A DNA stretch of 5,930 bases from CAZKTF01 sp964555565. Lineage in GTDB: Bacteria; Planctomycetota; JAJSAM01; JAKLKS01. Location of the stretch: assembly GCA_964555565.1 (NCBI GenBank), contig CAZKTF010000226.1, forward strand, positions 1 through 5,930, read 5' to 3'. The notes below the pieces were generated by a model. That model was not told the origin of the DNA and ran no database searches. It was given only the letters and a program-made list of their open reading frames with translations. The position numbers were made by a program, and so were the translations under genes. Below, piece after piece: positions 1 through 4,505 of the stretch (the stretch's first letter is position 1; the number at the start of each line of letters is the position of its first letter).

Positions 1-681
1 GTCCATCCGTGGAGTAAGGGGGTCGCCGAGCGGAGGAATTGCGCGGAATCCGGGAATCCCGGGAGGCCGGGCCGCCGCCAGGCTCTCCCTGAGGACCCGG
101 CACAGGTCGGGGTCCAAGGAGACGAGGTCCAAGTCGATGGACGCCTTCCCCAGCAGCGAGCACAGGTGCCGGCAGACCCGCTGGACCCGGCGGCACCAGT
201 AGGGGGGATCCCGCCCGAGGCGCGCGGCGATCTCCTCGAAGGTGAAGTCCTCGAGGAAGAGCGCGGCGGCCTCCAGGTCCTTCCGTCGGACCCTCCCCAG
301 GAGACGGGTCACGAGCCGCGGGATCGCCTCGCGGGCCTCCGCGCACTCGGCCGCCTCGACCGGATCGAGGGCGAGAGGGCGAGGCGGAGGGGCGGATTCC
401 CACAGGGCGACTCTCTTCTGCGCGGACTCGTGGTGGTCCCGCACGGCGCCGTGGACGTCCAGAAGGGTAGGGAGAGGGATTGGTTCATCGCTCAGTTCGT
501 AGGTCGTACCCGGACGGCGATCGCTTCGCTGCCAAGCCTTTTCCAGGAGCAGCGAGGCGATGTCTCCCGCCTCGAACCCGCGCGCCCCCCACGACAGCGC
601 CCACCCGCGTACCCGAAGCAGCGCCGCGTCCCAGCCCAGGACCTCGCCGCACCCGGTGAGGAAGACCACCTCGCTCCCCAT
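1..681 (-). CDS. Divergent sigma-70 family (ECF-like) RNA polymerase sigma factor, C-terminally cut by the window edge
   Basis: This minus-strand frame is open from an ATG at 681-679 to the window edge, giving 227 residues without a stop. Residues about 15-55 (FEAGDIASLLLEKAWQR within them) resemble sigma region 2, where the usual pattern is an acidic D-I/V-x-Q-E helix followed by AW. Residues about 118-175 resemble region 4, with the helix-turn-helix FTFEEIAARLGRDPPYWCRR at 146-165. The roughly 60 residues between them are a proline- and charge-rich linker. After region 4 the protein continues for at least 50 residues, longer than a minimal ECF factor, so a C-terminal extension is likely. 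A GGGGG at 692-688 lies 6 nt before the ATG, and a good promoter lies about 37 nt upstream. About 34 of 227 codons end in A or T by hand count, clearly more than in the neighbours. The family call rests on motif resemblance only; a sigma-like HTH regulator without polymerase binding remains possible. Confidence 0.66.
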   Translation of the reverse strand, partial: MGSEVVFLTGCGEVLGWDAALLRVRGWALSWGARGFEAGDIASLLLEKAWQRSDRRPGTTYELSDEPIPLPTLLDVHGAVRDHHESAQKRVALWESAPPPRPLALDPVEAAECAEAREAIPRLVTRLLGRVRRKDLEAAALFLEDFTFEEIAARLGRDPPYWCRRVQRVCRHLCSLLGKASIDLDLVSLDPDLCRVLRESLAAARPPGIPGFRAIPPLGDPLTPRMD

Positions 682-706
682 CGCCCACCCCCATTTCCAG
701 AAGTCC

Positions 707-732
707 CCCCCGAGTCCTGTATACCTCGGGGG
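707..732. repeat. Inverted repeat bracketing the -10 box of the sigma-gene promoter
   Basis: CCCCCGAG at 707-714 is the exact reverse complement of CTCGGGGG at 725-732, an 8-bp stem with a 10-bp centre (715-724) that contains the whole TATACA -10 box. One arm lies in the promoter spacer and the other over the transcription start. This placement suits an operator or a DNA structure affecting promoter opening. No binding protein can be named. Confidence 0.6.
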
Positions 733-745
733 AACGGGGGGTCAA
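718..745 (-). promoter_or_regulatory. Sigma-70-type promoter of the sigma-factor-like gene
   Basis: On the minus strand, TTGACC (745-740) is followed after 16 bp by TATACA (723-718). The -35 box matches consensus at 5 of 6 positions and the -10 at 4 of 6, which stands out in DNA this GC-rich. The predicted transcription start is near 711, leaving a leader of about 30 nt before the ATG at 681. It is correctly placed and oriented for the sigma-like gene. Confidence 0.68.
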
Positions 746-770
746 GGGGCGGGTTCGGCGGCAAGGGGCG
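743..770. repeat. Direct repeat CAAGGGGCG next to the -35 box
   Basis: The 9-mer CAAGGGGCG occurs at 743-751 and again at 762-770, 19 bp apart, close to two helical turns. On the minus strand it reads CGCCCCTTG, and the proximal copy runs into the TTGACC -35 box. A direct repeat in phase and abutting -35 is a plausible activator site for the sigma-like gene. This is inference from spacing only. Confidence 0.4.
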
Positions 771-814
771 ATCCGTTCGGGTGAAGAACGAGAACGGCGG
801 GCGGGGTAGACCTC

Positions 815-837
815 CCCGGGCCACACAGAGGCCCGGG
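815..837. repeat. GC-rich hairpin in the intergenic region
   Basis: CCCGGGCC at 815-822 pairs perfectly with GGCCCGGG at 830-837 around a 7-nt loop, ACACAGA. It is the first of three closely spaced hairpins between the sigma-like gene and the acetyltransferase. No U-tract follows on either strand, so it is not a standard intrinsic terminator. Confidence 0.55.
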
Positions 838-844
838 CGGCGGG

Positions 845-918
845 AAGGCGGGCGACCCAAGGGTCGTACACGCCCAGCGGCAGGGGGGAAAGGCGGGCGG
901 CCCAAGGGCCGCCCCTAC
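845..918. repeat. Two tandem diverged copies of a palindromic intergenic repeat
   Basis: Copy A (about 845-875) and copy B (about 889-918) share AAGGCGGGCG, then a G/C-variable palindrome centred on CCCAAGGG, then a TAC. The offset between copies is 45 bp. In copy B the palindrome is a perfect 9-bp stem, GGGCGGCCC (895-903) and GGGCCGCCC (906-914), around AA. In copy A it is CGACCC (853-858) and GGGTCG (861-866). The stem difference at A-T versus G-C is compensated on both sides (A855/T864 in A, G900/C909 in B), suggesting that base pairing is maintained. It resembles REP-type extragenic palindromes found in high-GC genomes and lies downstream of the acetyltransferase. Confidence 0.6.
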
Positions 919-930
919 AACGGCACGGGG

Positions 931-949
931 CCCCCCTACCCGCGGGGGG
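931..949. repeat. Inverted repeat overlapping the acetyltransferase stop codon
   Basis: CCCCCC at 931-936 faces GGGGGG at 944-949 across TACCCGC. The minus-strand TAG stop of the acetyltransferase (938-936) begins in the loop and ends on the stem. It could help mark the 3' end of the transcript together with the hairpins downstream. There is no U-run, and a homopolymer stem of this kind can arise easily in DNA this rich in G and C. Confidence 0.35.
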
Positions 950-1370
950 GGATGCGTTTGAAGAAGAGGAGCGCCCGGCAACCCTGGGGGAGGTTCTCGA
1001 CGGAGCCGCTGGGGCGGAAGCCGAGGGCGGTGTGCATACGGATCGCGGCGGCGTCGGTCTCCTCGGCCGAGGAGAAGACCCGCGGGCCCGGGGAGGCGGC
1101 CTCGACGGCGCGGAGGAACTCGCGCGCGATCCCGCGGCGGCGGAAGTCCTCGCGGACGAAGCAGTGCTCGACGAAGGTGCACCCGAACCAGTCGAGGCGC
1201 CAGGCGAGGTAGCCCACGACCTCCCCCCCGGCCTCGGCCACGACGAGCCTGTGCTCCTCGAGGTGGCGCCGCACGAGGTCCCGGGCGCGCCGGGCCCCGA
1301 GGGGGATCGCGGCCAGGGCGGCGACGGGGCCCTCGTCGGCGACCTCCGGGTAGCGGACGCGGATCTCCAT
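936..1370 (-). CDS. GNAT-family N-acetyltransferase
   Basis: A 144-residue protein, the usual size for a single GNAT domain, which transfers an acetyl group from acetyl-CoA to an amine; the substrate cannot be read from the sequence. It opens with the beta-strand MEIRVRYPEVADEGPVAAL. The central strand VVGYLAWRLD is followed by the strand before motif A and then the acetyl-CoA pyrophosphate loop FRRRGIAREFL, where R77-R-R-G80-I-A82 fits the R/QxxGxG/A consensus. The C-terminal half has AAIRMHTALGFRPSG (108-122), the typical motif B helix with the N/H-x-x-LGF turn. The ATG at 1370 was chosen because the domain begins there; an in-frame extension to about 1475 would overlap the divergent methyltransferase gene and has no domain content. 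No Shine-Dalgarno is visible, and a TACGAT lies 6 nt upstream, so a leaderless message is possible. It stops with TAG. Confidence 0.88.
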   Translation of the reverse strand: MEIRVRYPEVADEGPVAALAAIPLGARRARDLVRRHLEEHRLVVAEAGGEVVGYLAWRLDWFGCTFVEHCFVREDFRRRGIAREFLRAVEAASPGPRVFSSAEETDAAAIRMHTALGFRPSGSVENLPQGCRALLFFKRIPPRG

Positions 1371-1404
1371 GCCCGGATCGTACCGGCCGTGTAGGGTGCC
1401 GCCG
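1371..1404. promoter_or_regulatory. 34-bp divergent promoter region between the acetyltransferase and Dam genes
   Basis: All control signals for two divergent genes must fit here or extend into the genes. On the minus strand TACGAT (1382-1377) ends 6 nt before the acetyltransferase ATG, the spacing of a -10 box for a leaderless mRNA. On the plus strand TAGGGT (1392-1397) lies 7 nt before the methylase ATG, while the AGGG inside it (1393-1396) is equally well placed as a ribosome binding site. A GATC (1376-1379) overlaps the minus-strand TACGAT. No good -35 box is seen on either strand. Confidence 0.4.
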
Positions 1405-2250
1405 ATGGAGGCGCGCCCGGGGGCGGGACCGTTCCTGAAGTGGGCCGGAGGCAAGACGCAGCTCCTGGGGCCCATCGCGGCCAGGCTCCCCGCGCGGATC
1501 GAGGGACGCTACTTCGAGCCCTTCCTCGGGAGCGGCGCCGTCTACTTCCATCTCTGGTCGGAGGGGCGCCTCGGGGGCGGCGCACTCCTGTCGGACGCGA
1601 ACCGGCCGCTGGTGGAGACCTTCCTCGCCGTGCGGGATCGCGTGGGGGAGGTGATCCGGCTCCTCGAGGCCCACCGCGCCGCGCACCGCCGCTCCCCGCG
1701 CGAGCACTACTACGCCGTCCGCGCGGCCGAGCCGCGCGGCGCCGCGGCCCGGGCGGCCCGGTGGATTTACCTCAACAAGACCTGCTTCAACGGGCTCTGG
1801 CGCGTGAACCGCGCGGGGCGGTTCAACGTCCCCATGGGCCGCTACCCCGTCCCGTCGATCCCGCGGGCCGAGGCGCTCCGGGCGGCGAGCCGGGCGCTTG
1901 GCGACGCGGAGGTCCGCTGCCTCCCCTTCGAGGAGGCGCTGCGGCTCCCCCGCCGCGGGGACCGGGTCTACCTCGACCCCCCCTACGCACCGGTCTCGGC
2001 CACCGCGCGGTTCACCTCCTACACCGCCGGCGGCTTCGGCCCCCGCGAGCAGGAGGCGCTGGCGGACGCCTGCGCGCGGCTCGCGCGGCGCGGGGTGCGC
2101 TTCCTCCTCAGCAACAGCGACACCCGTTCCCTGCGGTCCCTCTACTGCGCCCGGGGCTTCCGCGTGGACTCGGTCCCCGCGCGCCGCGCGATCAACTCCG
2201 TCCCGTCCCGGCGCGGGGAGGTGCGCGAGCTCCTCGTCTCGCCGCAGTAG
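1405..2250 (+). CDS. dam: Dam-type DNA adenine-N6 methyltransferase (D12 class, predicted GATC)
   Basis: A 281-residue protein, the normal length for Dam. It methylates the N6 of adenine in DNA using S-adenosylmethionine. The family's motifs appear in order: FLKWAGGKTQLL (10-21), the SAM-binding EPFLGSG (38-44), the acidic SDAN (63-66), and catalytic DPPY (181-184) inside DPPYAPVSATARFTSY, close to the E. coli Dam version. From my knowledge of E. coli Dam, the GATC-reading residues are N120, L122, R124, R137 and Y138. Here the equivalent segment FNGLWR gives N119, L121 and R123, and NVPMGRY gives R136 and Y137, so GATC specificity is predicted. The ATG at 1405 was chosen because AGGG lies 8 nt upstream and the first motif follows directly; an ATG at 1369 would overlap the divergent gene. 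No restriction endonuclease gene is adjacent. The HD phosphohydrolase follows after 41 bp. Stop is TAG. Confidence 0.93.
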   Translation: MEARPGAGPFLKWAGGKTQLLGPIAARLPARIEGRYFEPFLGSGAVYFHLWSEGRLGGGALLSDANRPLVETFLAVRDRVGEVIRLLEAHRAAHRRSPREHYYAVRAAEPRGAAARAARWIYLNKTCFNGLWRVNRAGRFNVPMGRYPVPSIPRAEALRAASRALGDAEVRCLPFEEALRLPRRGDRVYLDPPYAPVSATARFTSYTAGGFGPREQEALADACARLARRGVRFLLSNSDTRSLRSLYCARGFRVDSVPARRAINSVPSRRGEVRELLVSPQ

Positions 2251-2262
2251 GATCCGACCCCC

Positions 2263-2295
2263 ATGGGCGCCGTGCCGGGGGGGGACGCGAAGTGA
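2263..2295 (+). other. Possible 10-codon mini-cistron overlapping the HD gene start
   Basis: An ATG at 2263 opens a 10-codon frame (MGAVPGGDAK) whose TGA at 2293-2295 overlaps the GTG start of the HD gene in the string GTGA. This is the geometry of translational coupling, and the G-rich ribosome site of the HD gene lies inside it. It has no clear ribosome binding site of its own and could be chance. Confidence 0.18.
2277..2285 (+). promoter_or_regulatory. G-rich ribosome binding site of the HD gene
   Basis: GGGGGGGGA at 2277-2285 ends 6 nt before the GTG at 2292. It decides the start: no ATG in this frame is near the conserved IRDPVHDYI segment, and this is the only purine-rich stretch at the right distance. 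Confidence 0.45.
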
Positions 2296-3581
2296 CGGTG
2301 GACCGCGACCGCCACATCCGCGACCCGGTGCACGACTACATCTCGTTCCGCGGATCCTCCCGCACCGACCGGCTGCTGCTCGCGCTCGTGGAGACGCGGG
2401 AGGTCCAGCGCCTGCGGCGCATCCGCCAGCTCGGCCTCGCCCACCTCGTCTTCCCGGGCGCCGAGCACTCCCGCTTCACCCACGCGCTGGGGGTCCTCGC
2501 CGTGGCCCGCGAGATGTTCGACGCGCTCTGCCGGCGGGCCCCGCGCCTCAGGCGCCACGAGGCCGCGGTCCTCTCCGCGGCCCTCCTCCACGACGTGGGC
2601 CACGGGCCCTTCTCCCACGCCTTCGAGCCCATCGCCGGGCGGCGCCACGAGGGCTGGTCCGCGCGCGTCCTCCTCGACGAGGGGACGGAGGTCCACCGGG
2701 CGCTCCGCCGCTTCTCCCGCGACCTCCCGGGCCGGGTGGCGGGGGTCCTCCGCGGGGACTACGCCCCGGCCCCGCTGCTGGGCGACCTGGTCTCGAGCCA
2801 GCTCGACGCCGACCGCCTCGACTACCTCCAGCGCGACGTCCTCGCCACGGGCGTCCGGCACGGGAGGTTCGACCTCCGCCGGATCCTGCTGTTCCTCGTC
2901 CCCGGCCGGCGGCACGTGATGGTCGATCGGCGGGCGCTCGCGGCGGTGGAGGGCTACGTCATCGCGCGCGCCCACATGTACGAGCAGGTCTACTACCACA
3001 AGACCGTGCGGGCGGCGGAGACGATGCTCCGCGGGGCGGTGGCGAGGGCCCGCGCGCTCGGCGCCACCGAGGGGCTCGCGCCGGGGATGCGCGACACGCT
3101 CCTCGGCCGGAGGCCCTCGCTCGCGGACTACCTCGACCTCGACGACGGGGACTTCCTGGCGGCGCTCCGGCTCTGGTCCCGCTCCCGCGACCGCGGGCTC
3201 TCCTCCCTCGCCGAGGGGATCCTCCACCGCCGCCTGCTCAAGTGCGTGGAGGTCCCGGACGCCGTGGCCTTCGGGCGCGGCTACGCGGCGCTGCGCGCGC
3301 GGGCCCGCGCGGCCGTCACGCGGGCCGGGCGGGACCCGGACTGCGACCTGCTCCTCGACGAGGCGCTCGAGGAGCGCTACCTCCCCTACGTGGCGGGCGC
3401 GAAGCGGGGGGAGGCGATCCTCGTCTGCGACGCCGCGGGCCGCCGGCCCGTCCCGCTCGAGGACGCGAGCGACCTCGTCCGCAGGCTCTCCGAGCGCCGC
3501 GTCTTCCTCGTGCGCTGGTTCTGCACGCCCCCGCTCCGCGAGCCGCTCCGGCGGCTCGTGGCGCGGGCAGGCCGCGGCTAG
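2292..3581 (+). CDS. HD-domain phosphohydrolase, COG1078 / dNTP triphosphohydrolase-like
   Basis: A 429-residue protein of the soluble HD superfamily group that includes B. subtilis YwfO, E. faecalis EF1143 and, more distantly, SAMHD1. Characterised members cleave dNTPs to nucleoside and triphosphate. The N-terminus has the family signature IRDPVHDYI (9-17). The metal site is visible as H64 in RFTHALGV, H100-D101 in LLHDVGHGPFSH, and a distal Asp (about D172) in SSQLDADRLDYL. MYEQVYYHKTVRAAE, about 235-249, is also typical of the family. The C-terminal 150 residues are less conserved in general. The start is GTG at 2292, with a G-rich ribosome site ending GGGGA at 2285, 6 nt upstream; no in-frame ATG is suitably placed. 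It follows the dam gene by 41 bp on the same strand, so co-transcription is likely. The nucleotide preference and any allosteric control cannot be read. Stop is TAG. Confidence 0.9.
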   Translation: MTVDRDRHIRDPVHDYISFRGSSRTDRLLLALVETREVQRLRRIRQLGLAHLVFPGAEHSRFTHALGVLAVAREMFDALCRRAPRLRRHEAAVLSAALLHDVGHGPFSHAFEPIAGRRHEGWSARVLLDEGTEVHRALRRFSRDLPGRVAGVLRGDYAPAPLLGDLVSSQLDADRLDYLQRDVLATGVRHGRFDLRRILLFLVPGRRHVMVDRRALAAVEGYVIARAHMYEQVYYHKTVRAAETMLRGAVARARALGATEGLAPGMRDTLLGRRPSLADYLDLDDGDFLAALRLWSRSRDRGLSSLAEGILHRRLLKCVEVPDAVAFGRGYAALRARARAAVTRAGRDPDCDLLLDEALEERYLPYVAGAKRGEAILVCDAAGRRPVPLEDASDLVRRLSERRVFLVRWFCTPPLREPLRRLVARAGRG

Positions 3582-3583
3582 CC

Positions 3584-3598
3584 CGCCCCTACGGGGCG
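3584..3598. terminator. Small hairpin at the convergent ends of the HD and glycosyltransferase genes
   Basis: CGCCCC (3584-3589) and GGGGCG (3593-3598) form a perfect 6-bp stem around TAC. It starts 3 bp after the HD stop and contains the minus-strand TAG of the glycosyltransferase. Only 7 bp separate the two genes, so one symmetric hairpin could serve both. There is no T-tract on either side, so intrinsic termination of the E. coli kind is not supported; it may act as a 3' barrier. Confidence 0.35.
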
Positions 3599-4464
3599 TC
3601 GCCCGCCCCGGCGGCTCGGCCGACGAGGCGCTCGAGCGCGCGCGCCTCCTCCTCCCAGCCGGGGAGCTTCTCGAGGCCGTTGAGGCAGCGGGCGGGACGG
3701 CCGGCACGGCGGGCGTAGAGGGCGTTGCGCGTCTTCCTCCCGGCGACGAACTGGTACTTGGTGGGGTGCGGCGGGTGCCAGAGGTGGAAGACGAAGGCCC
3801 GCGCCCAGGCGCTGCGGGGGAACACCCCCACGTCGCGGAGCCGGTCCCGCACGTCCCCGTCGGCGTTCCCCCAGCCCTTGAAGTTCTCGTCGTAGCCGTT
3901 CACCGCCCGGAGGTCCTCCATCCACGCCGAGTAGTTGAGCCCCATGTTGTGGGGCCGGCGCGGGCGCCGGAGCGCGATGTAGCACTGGATCTTGGCGTTC
4001 TCCAGGCGCAGCCTCCAGAGCGCCCCGGCCGTGAGCGCCCGCTCGTACTCCCCCCGCCGGGCCTCCTCCACGCCGATCCCCGCGGAGAACTCCTGCTCGA
4101 GGCGGAGGTACCCGCCCACGAGGATCCGCTTCGGCCGCCGGCAGCGCAGGTGGACGTCGAGGAGGTCGGCCCGGGGGAGGCTGTCGCAGTCCGTGAACAG
4201 GACGTAGGGCGCCGTCGCGCGGGCGAGGCCCATGTTGAGGGTCTTCGCGCGCCGGTGCCCCTCGCGCGGGTGGGTGACGAAGGCGACCGGGAAGGGGAGG
4301 GCGGGACGCAGGCGCTCCACCACGCCGGGGGTCCCGTCCTCGGAGCCGTCGTCGGCCACCACGACCTCGAAGTCCCGGAAGGACTGGCGGGTGTAGGCGA
4401 CGAGGACCCGCTCCAGGTAGTCCTTCCGGTCCCAGGTATTGACGAGGACGGTCACGGCGGGCAT
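3589..4464 (-). CDS. Family 2 glycosyltransferase with a galactosyltransferase-like C-terminal motif
   Basis: A 291-residue GT-A-fold enzyme that would move a sugar from a nucleotide-sugar donor. VTVLVNTWDRKDYLERVL (4-21) and VVVADDGSEDGT (34-45) form the nucleotide-binding half, and FTDCDS (90-95) carries the metal-binding DxD (D92, D94). In the second half, NMGLNYSAWMEDLRAVNGYDE (173-193) and FKGWGNADGD (195-204) follow the acceptor-side pattern of the Glyco_transf_7C family, where GWGxEDxD is usual; here Ala replaces the Glu. HLWHPPHP (227-234) is a second conserved His cluster in such enzymes. There are no membrane segments, so it probably acts at the cytoplasmic face. Donor and acceptor are unknown, and no polysaccharide genes adjoin it. 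I chose the ATG at 4464 because the first strand begins immediately; a GTG at 4497 would add 11 residues. TACAAT lies 9 nt before the ATG and no ribosome site is seen. Confidence 0.88.
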   Translation of the reverse strand: MPAVTVLVNTWDRKDYLERVLVAYTRQSFRDFEVVVADDGSEDGTPGVVERLRPALPFPVAFVTHPREGHRRAKTLNMGLARATAPYVLFTDCDSLPRADLLDVHLRCRRPKRILVGGYLRLEQEFSAGIGVEEARRGEYERALTAGALWRLRLENAKIQCYIALRRPRRPHNMGLNYSAWMEDLRAVNGYDENFKGWGNADGDVRDRLRDVGVFPRSAWARAFVFHLWHPPHPTKYQFVAGRKTRNALYARRAGRPARCLNGLEKLPGWEEEARALERLVGRAAGAGDAP

Positions 4465-4473
4465 GGTGGTCGG

Positions 4474-4479
4474 ATTGTA
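4474..4479 (-). promoter_or_regulatory. Candidate -10 box directly upstream of the glycosyltransferase ATG
   Basis: TACAAT on the minus strand matches the sigma-70 -10 consensus at 5 of 6 positions and ends 9 nt before the ATG at 4464. Transcription from it would begin at or within a few bases of the start codon. There is no purine-rich ribosome site between, so a leaderless or near-leaderless mRNA is the simplest reading. No convincing -35 box lies 16-18 bp upstream. Confidence 0.42.
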
Positions 4480-4488
4480 TGCGGCCCC

Positions 4489-4494
4489 AGGGAG
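4489..4494 (+). promoter_or_regulatory. Candidate ribosome binding site of the cyclase lipoprotein
   Basis: AGGGAG ends 11 nt before the ATG at 4506, somewhat longer than ideal. It favours 4506 over the in-frame ATG at 4479, which has no purine-rich sequence upstream. Confidence 0.4.
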
Positions 4495-4505
4495 CACCCC
4501 GACCG

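Larger units (their letters stand above)
682..935. other. Intergenic region, 254 bp, no gene
   Basis: The stretch lies between the start of the minus-strand sigma-like gene and the end of the minus-strand acetyltransferase. Frames crossing it give low-complexity Pro/Arg/Gly strings without domain character, so I see no protein gene. It holds the sigma-gene promoter, the CAAGGGGCG direct repeat and the hairpin/repeat cluster at 815-914, each listed separately. Confidence 0.7.

Noticed and set aside
815..918. CRISPR array
   Set aside because: There are only two diverged repeat copies, palindromic over their length, with no unique spacer of constant size and no cas genes.
166..1212. Long plus-strand open frame across the sigma-like and acetyltransferase genes
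   Set aside because: Its translation is Arg/Pro/Gly-rich low complexity with no domain, and it lies antisense to two genes with recognisable motifs. It is an effect of high GC.
485..1585. Minus-strand frame of 366 codons
   Set aside because: It runs through the acetyltransferase and into the methylase antisense in another frame; the product is Arg/Ser/Pro strings without motifs.
1405..2250. Restriction-modification system
   Set aside because: No endonuclease-like gene is adjacent; the neighbours are an acetyltransferase and an HD phosphohydrolase, so the methylase appears to be an orphan Dam type.
1440..2291. Upstream extension of the HD frame through the methylase gene, suggesting a fusion
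   Set aside because: The residues encoded before 2292 are a frame-shadow of the methylase, which has intact motifs in its own frame.
3582..3600. Classical rho-independent terminator
   Set aside because: The stem is good but there is no U-tract on either strand, so I kept it only as a weak terminator candidate. No hairpin in the window has a proper U-run.
2142..3707. 521-codon minus-strand frame opposite the HD gene
   Set aside because: The composition is Glu/Arg/Val/Pro-biased antisense of a GC-rich gene, and no family features are seen.
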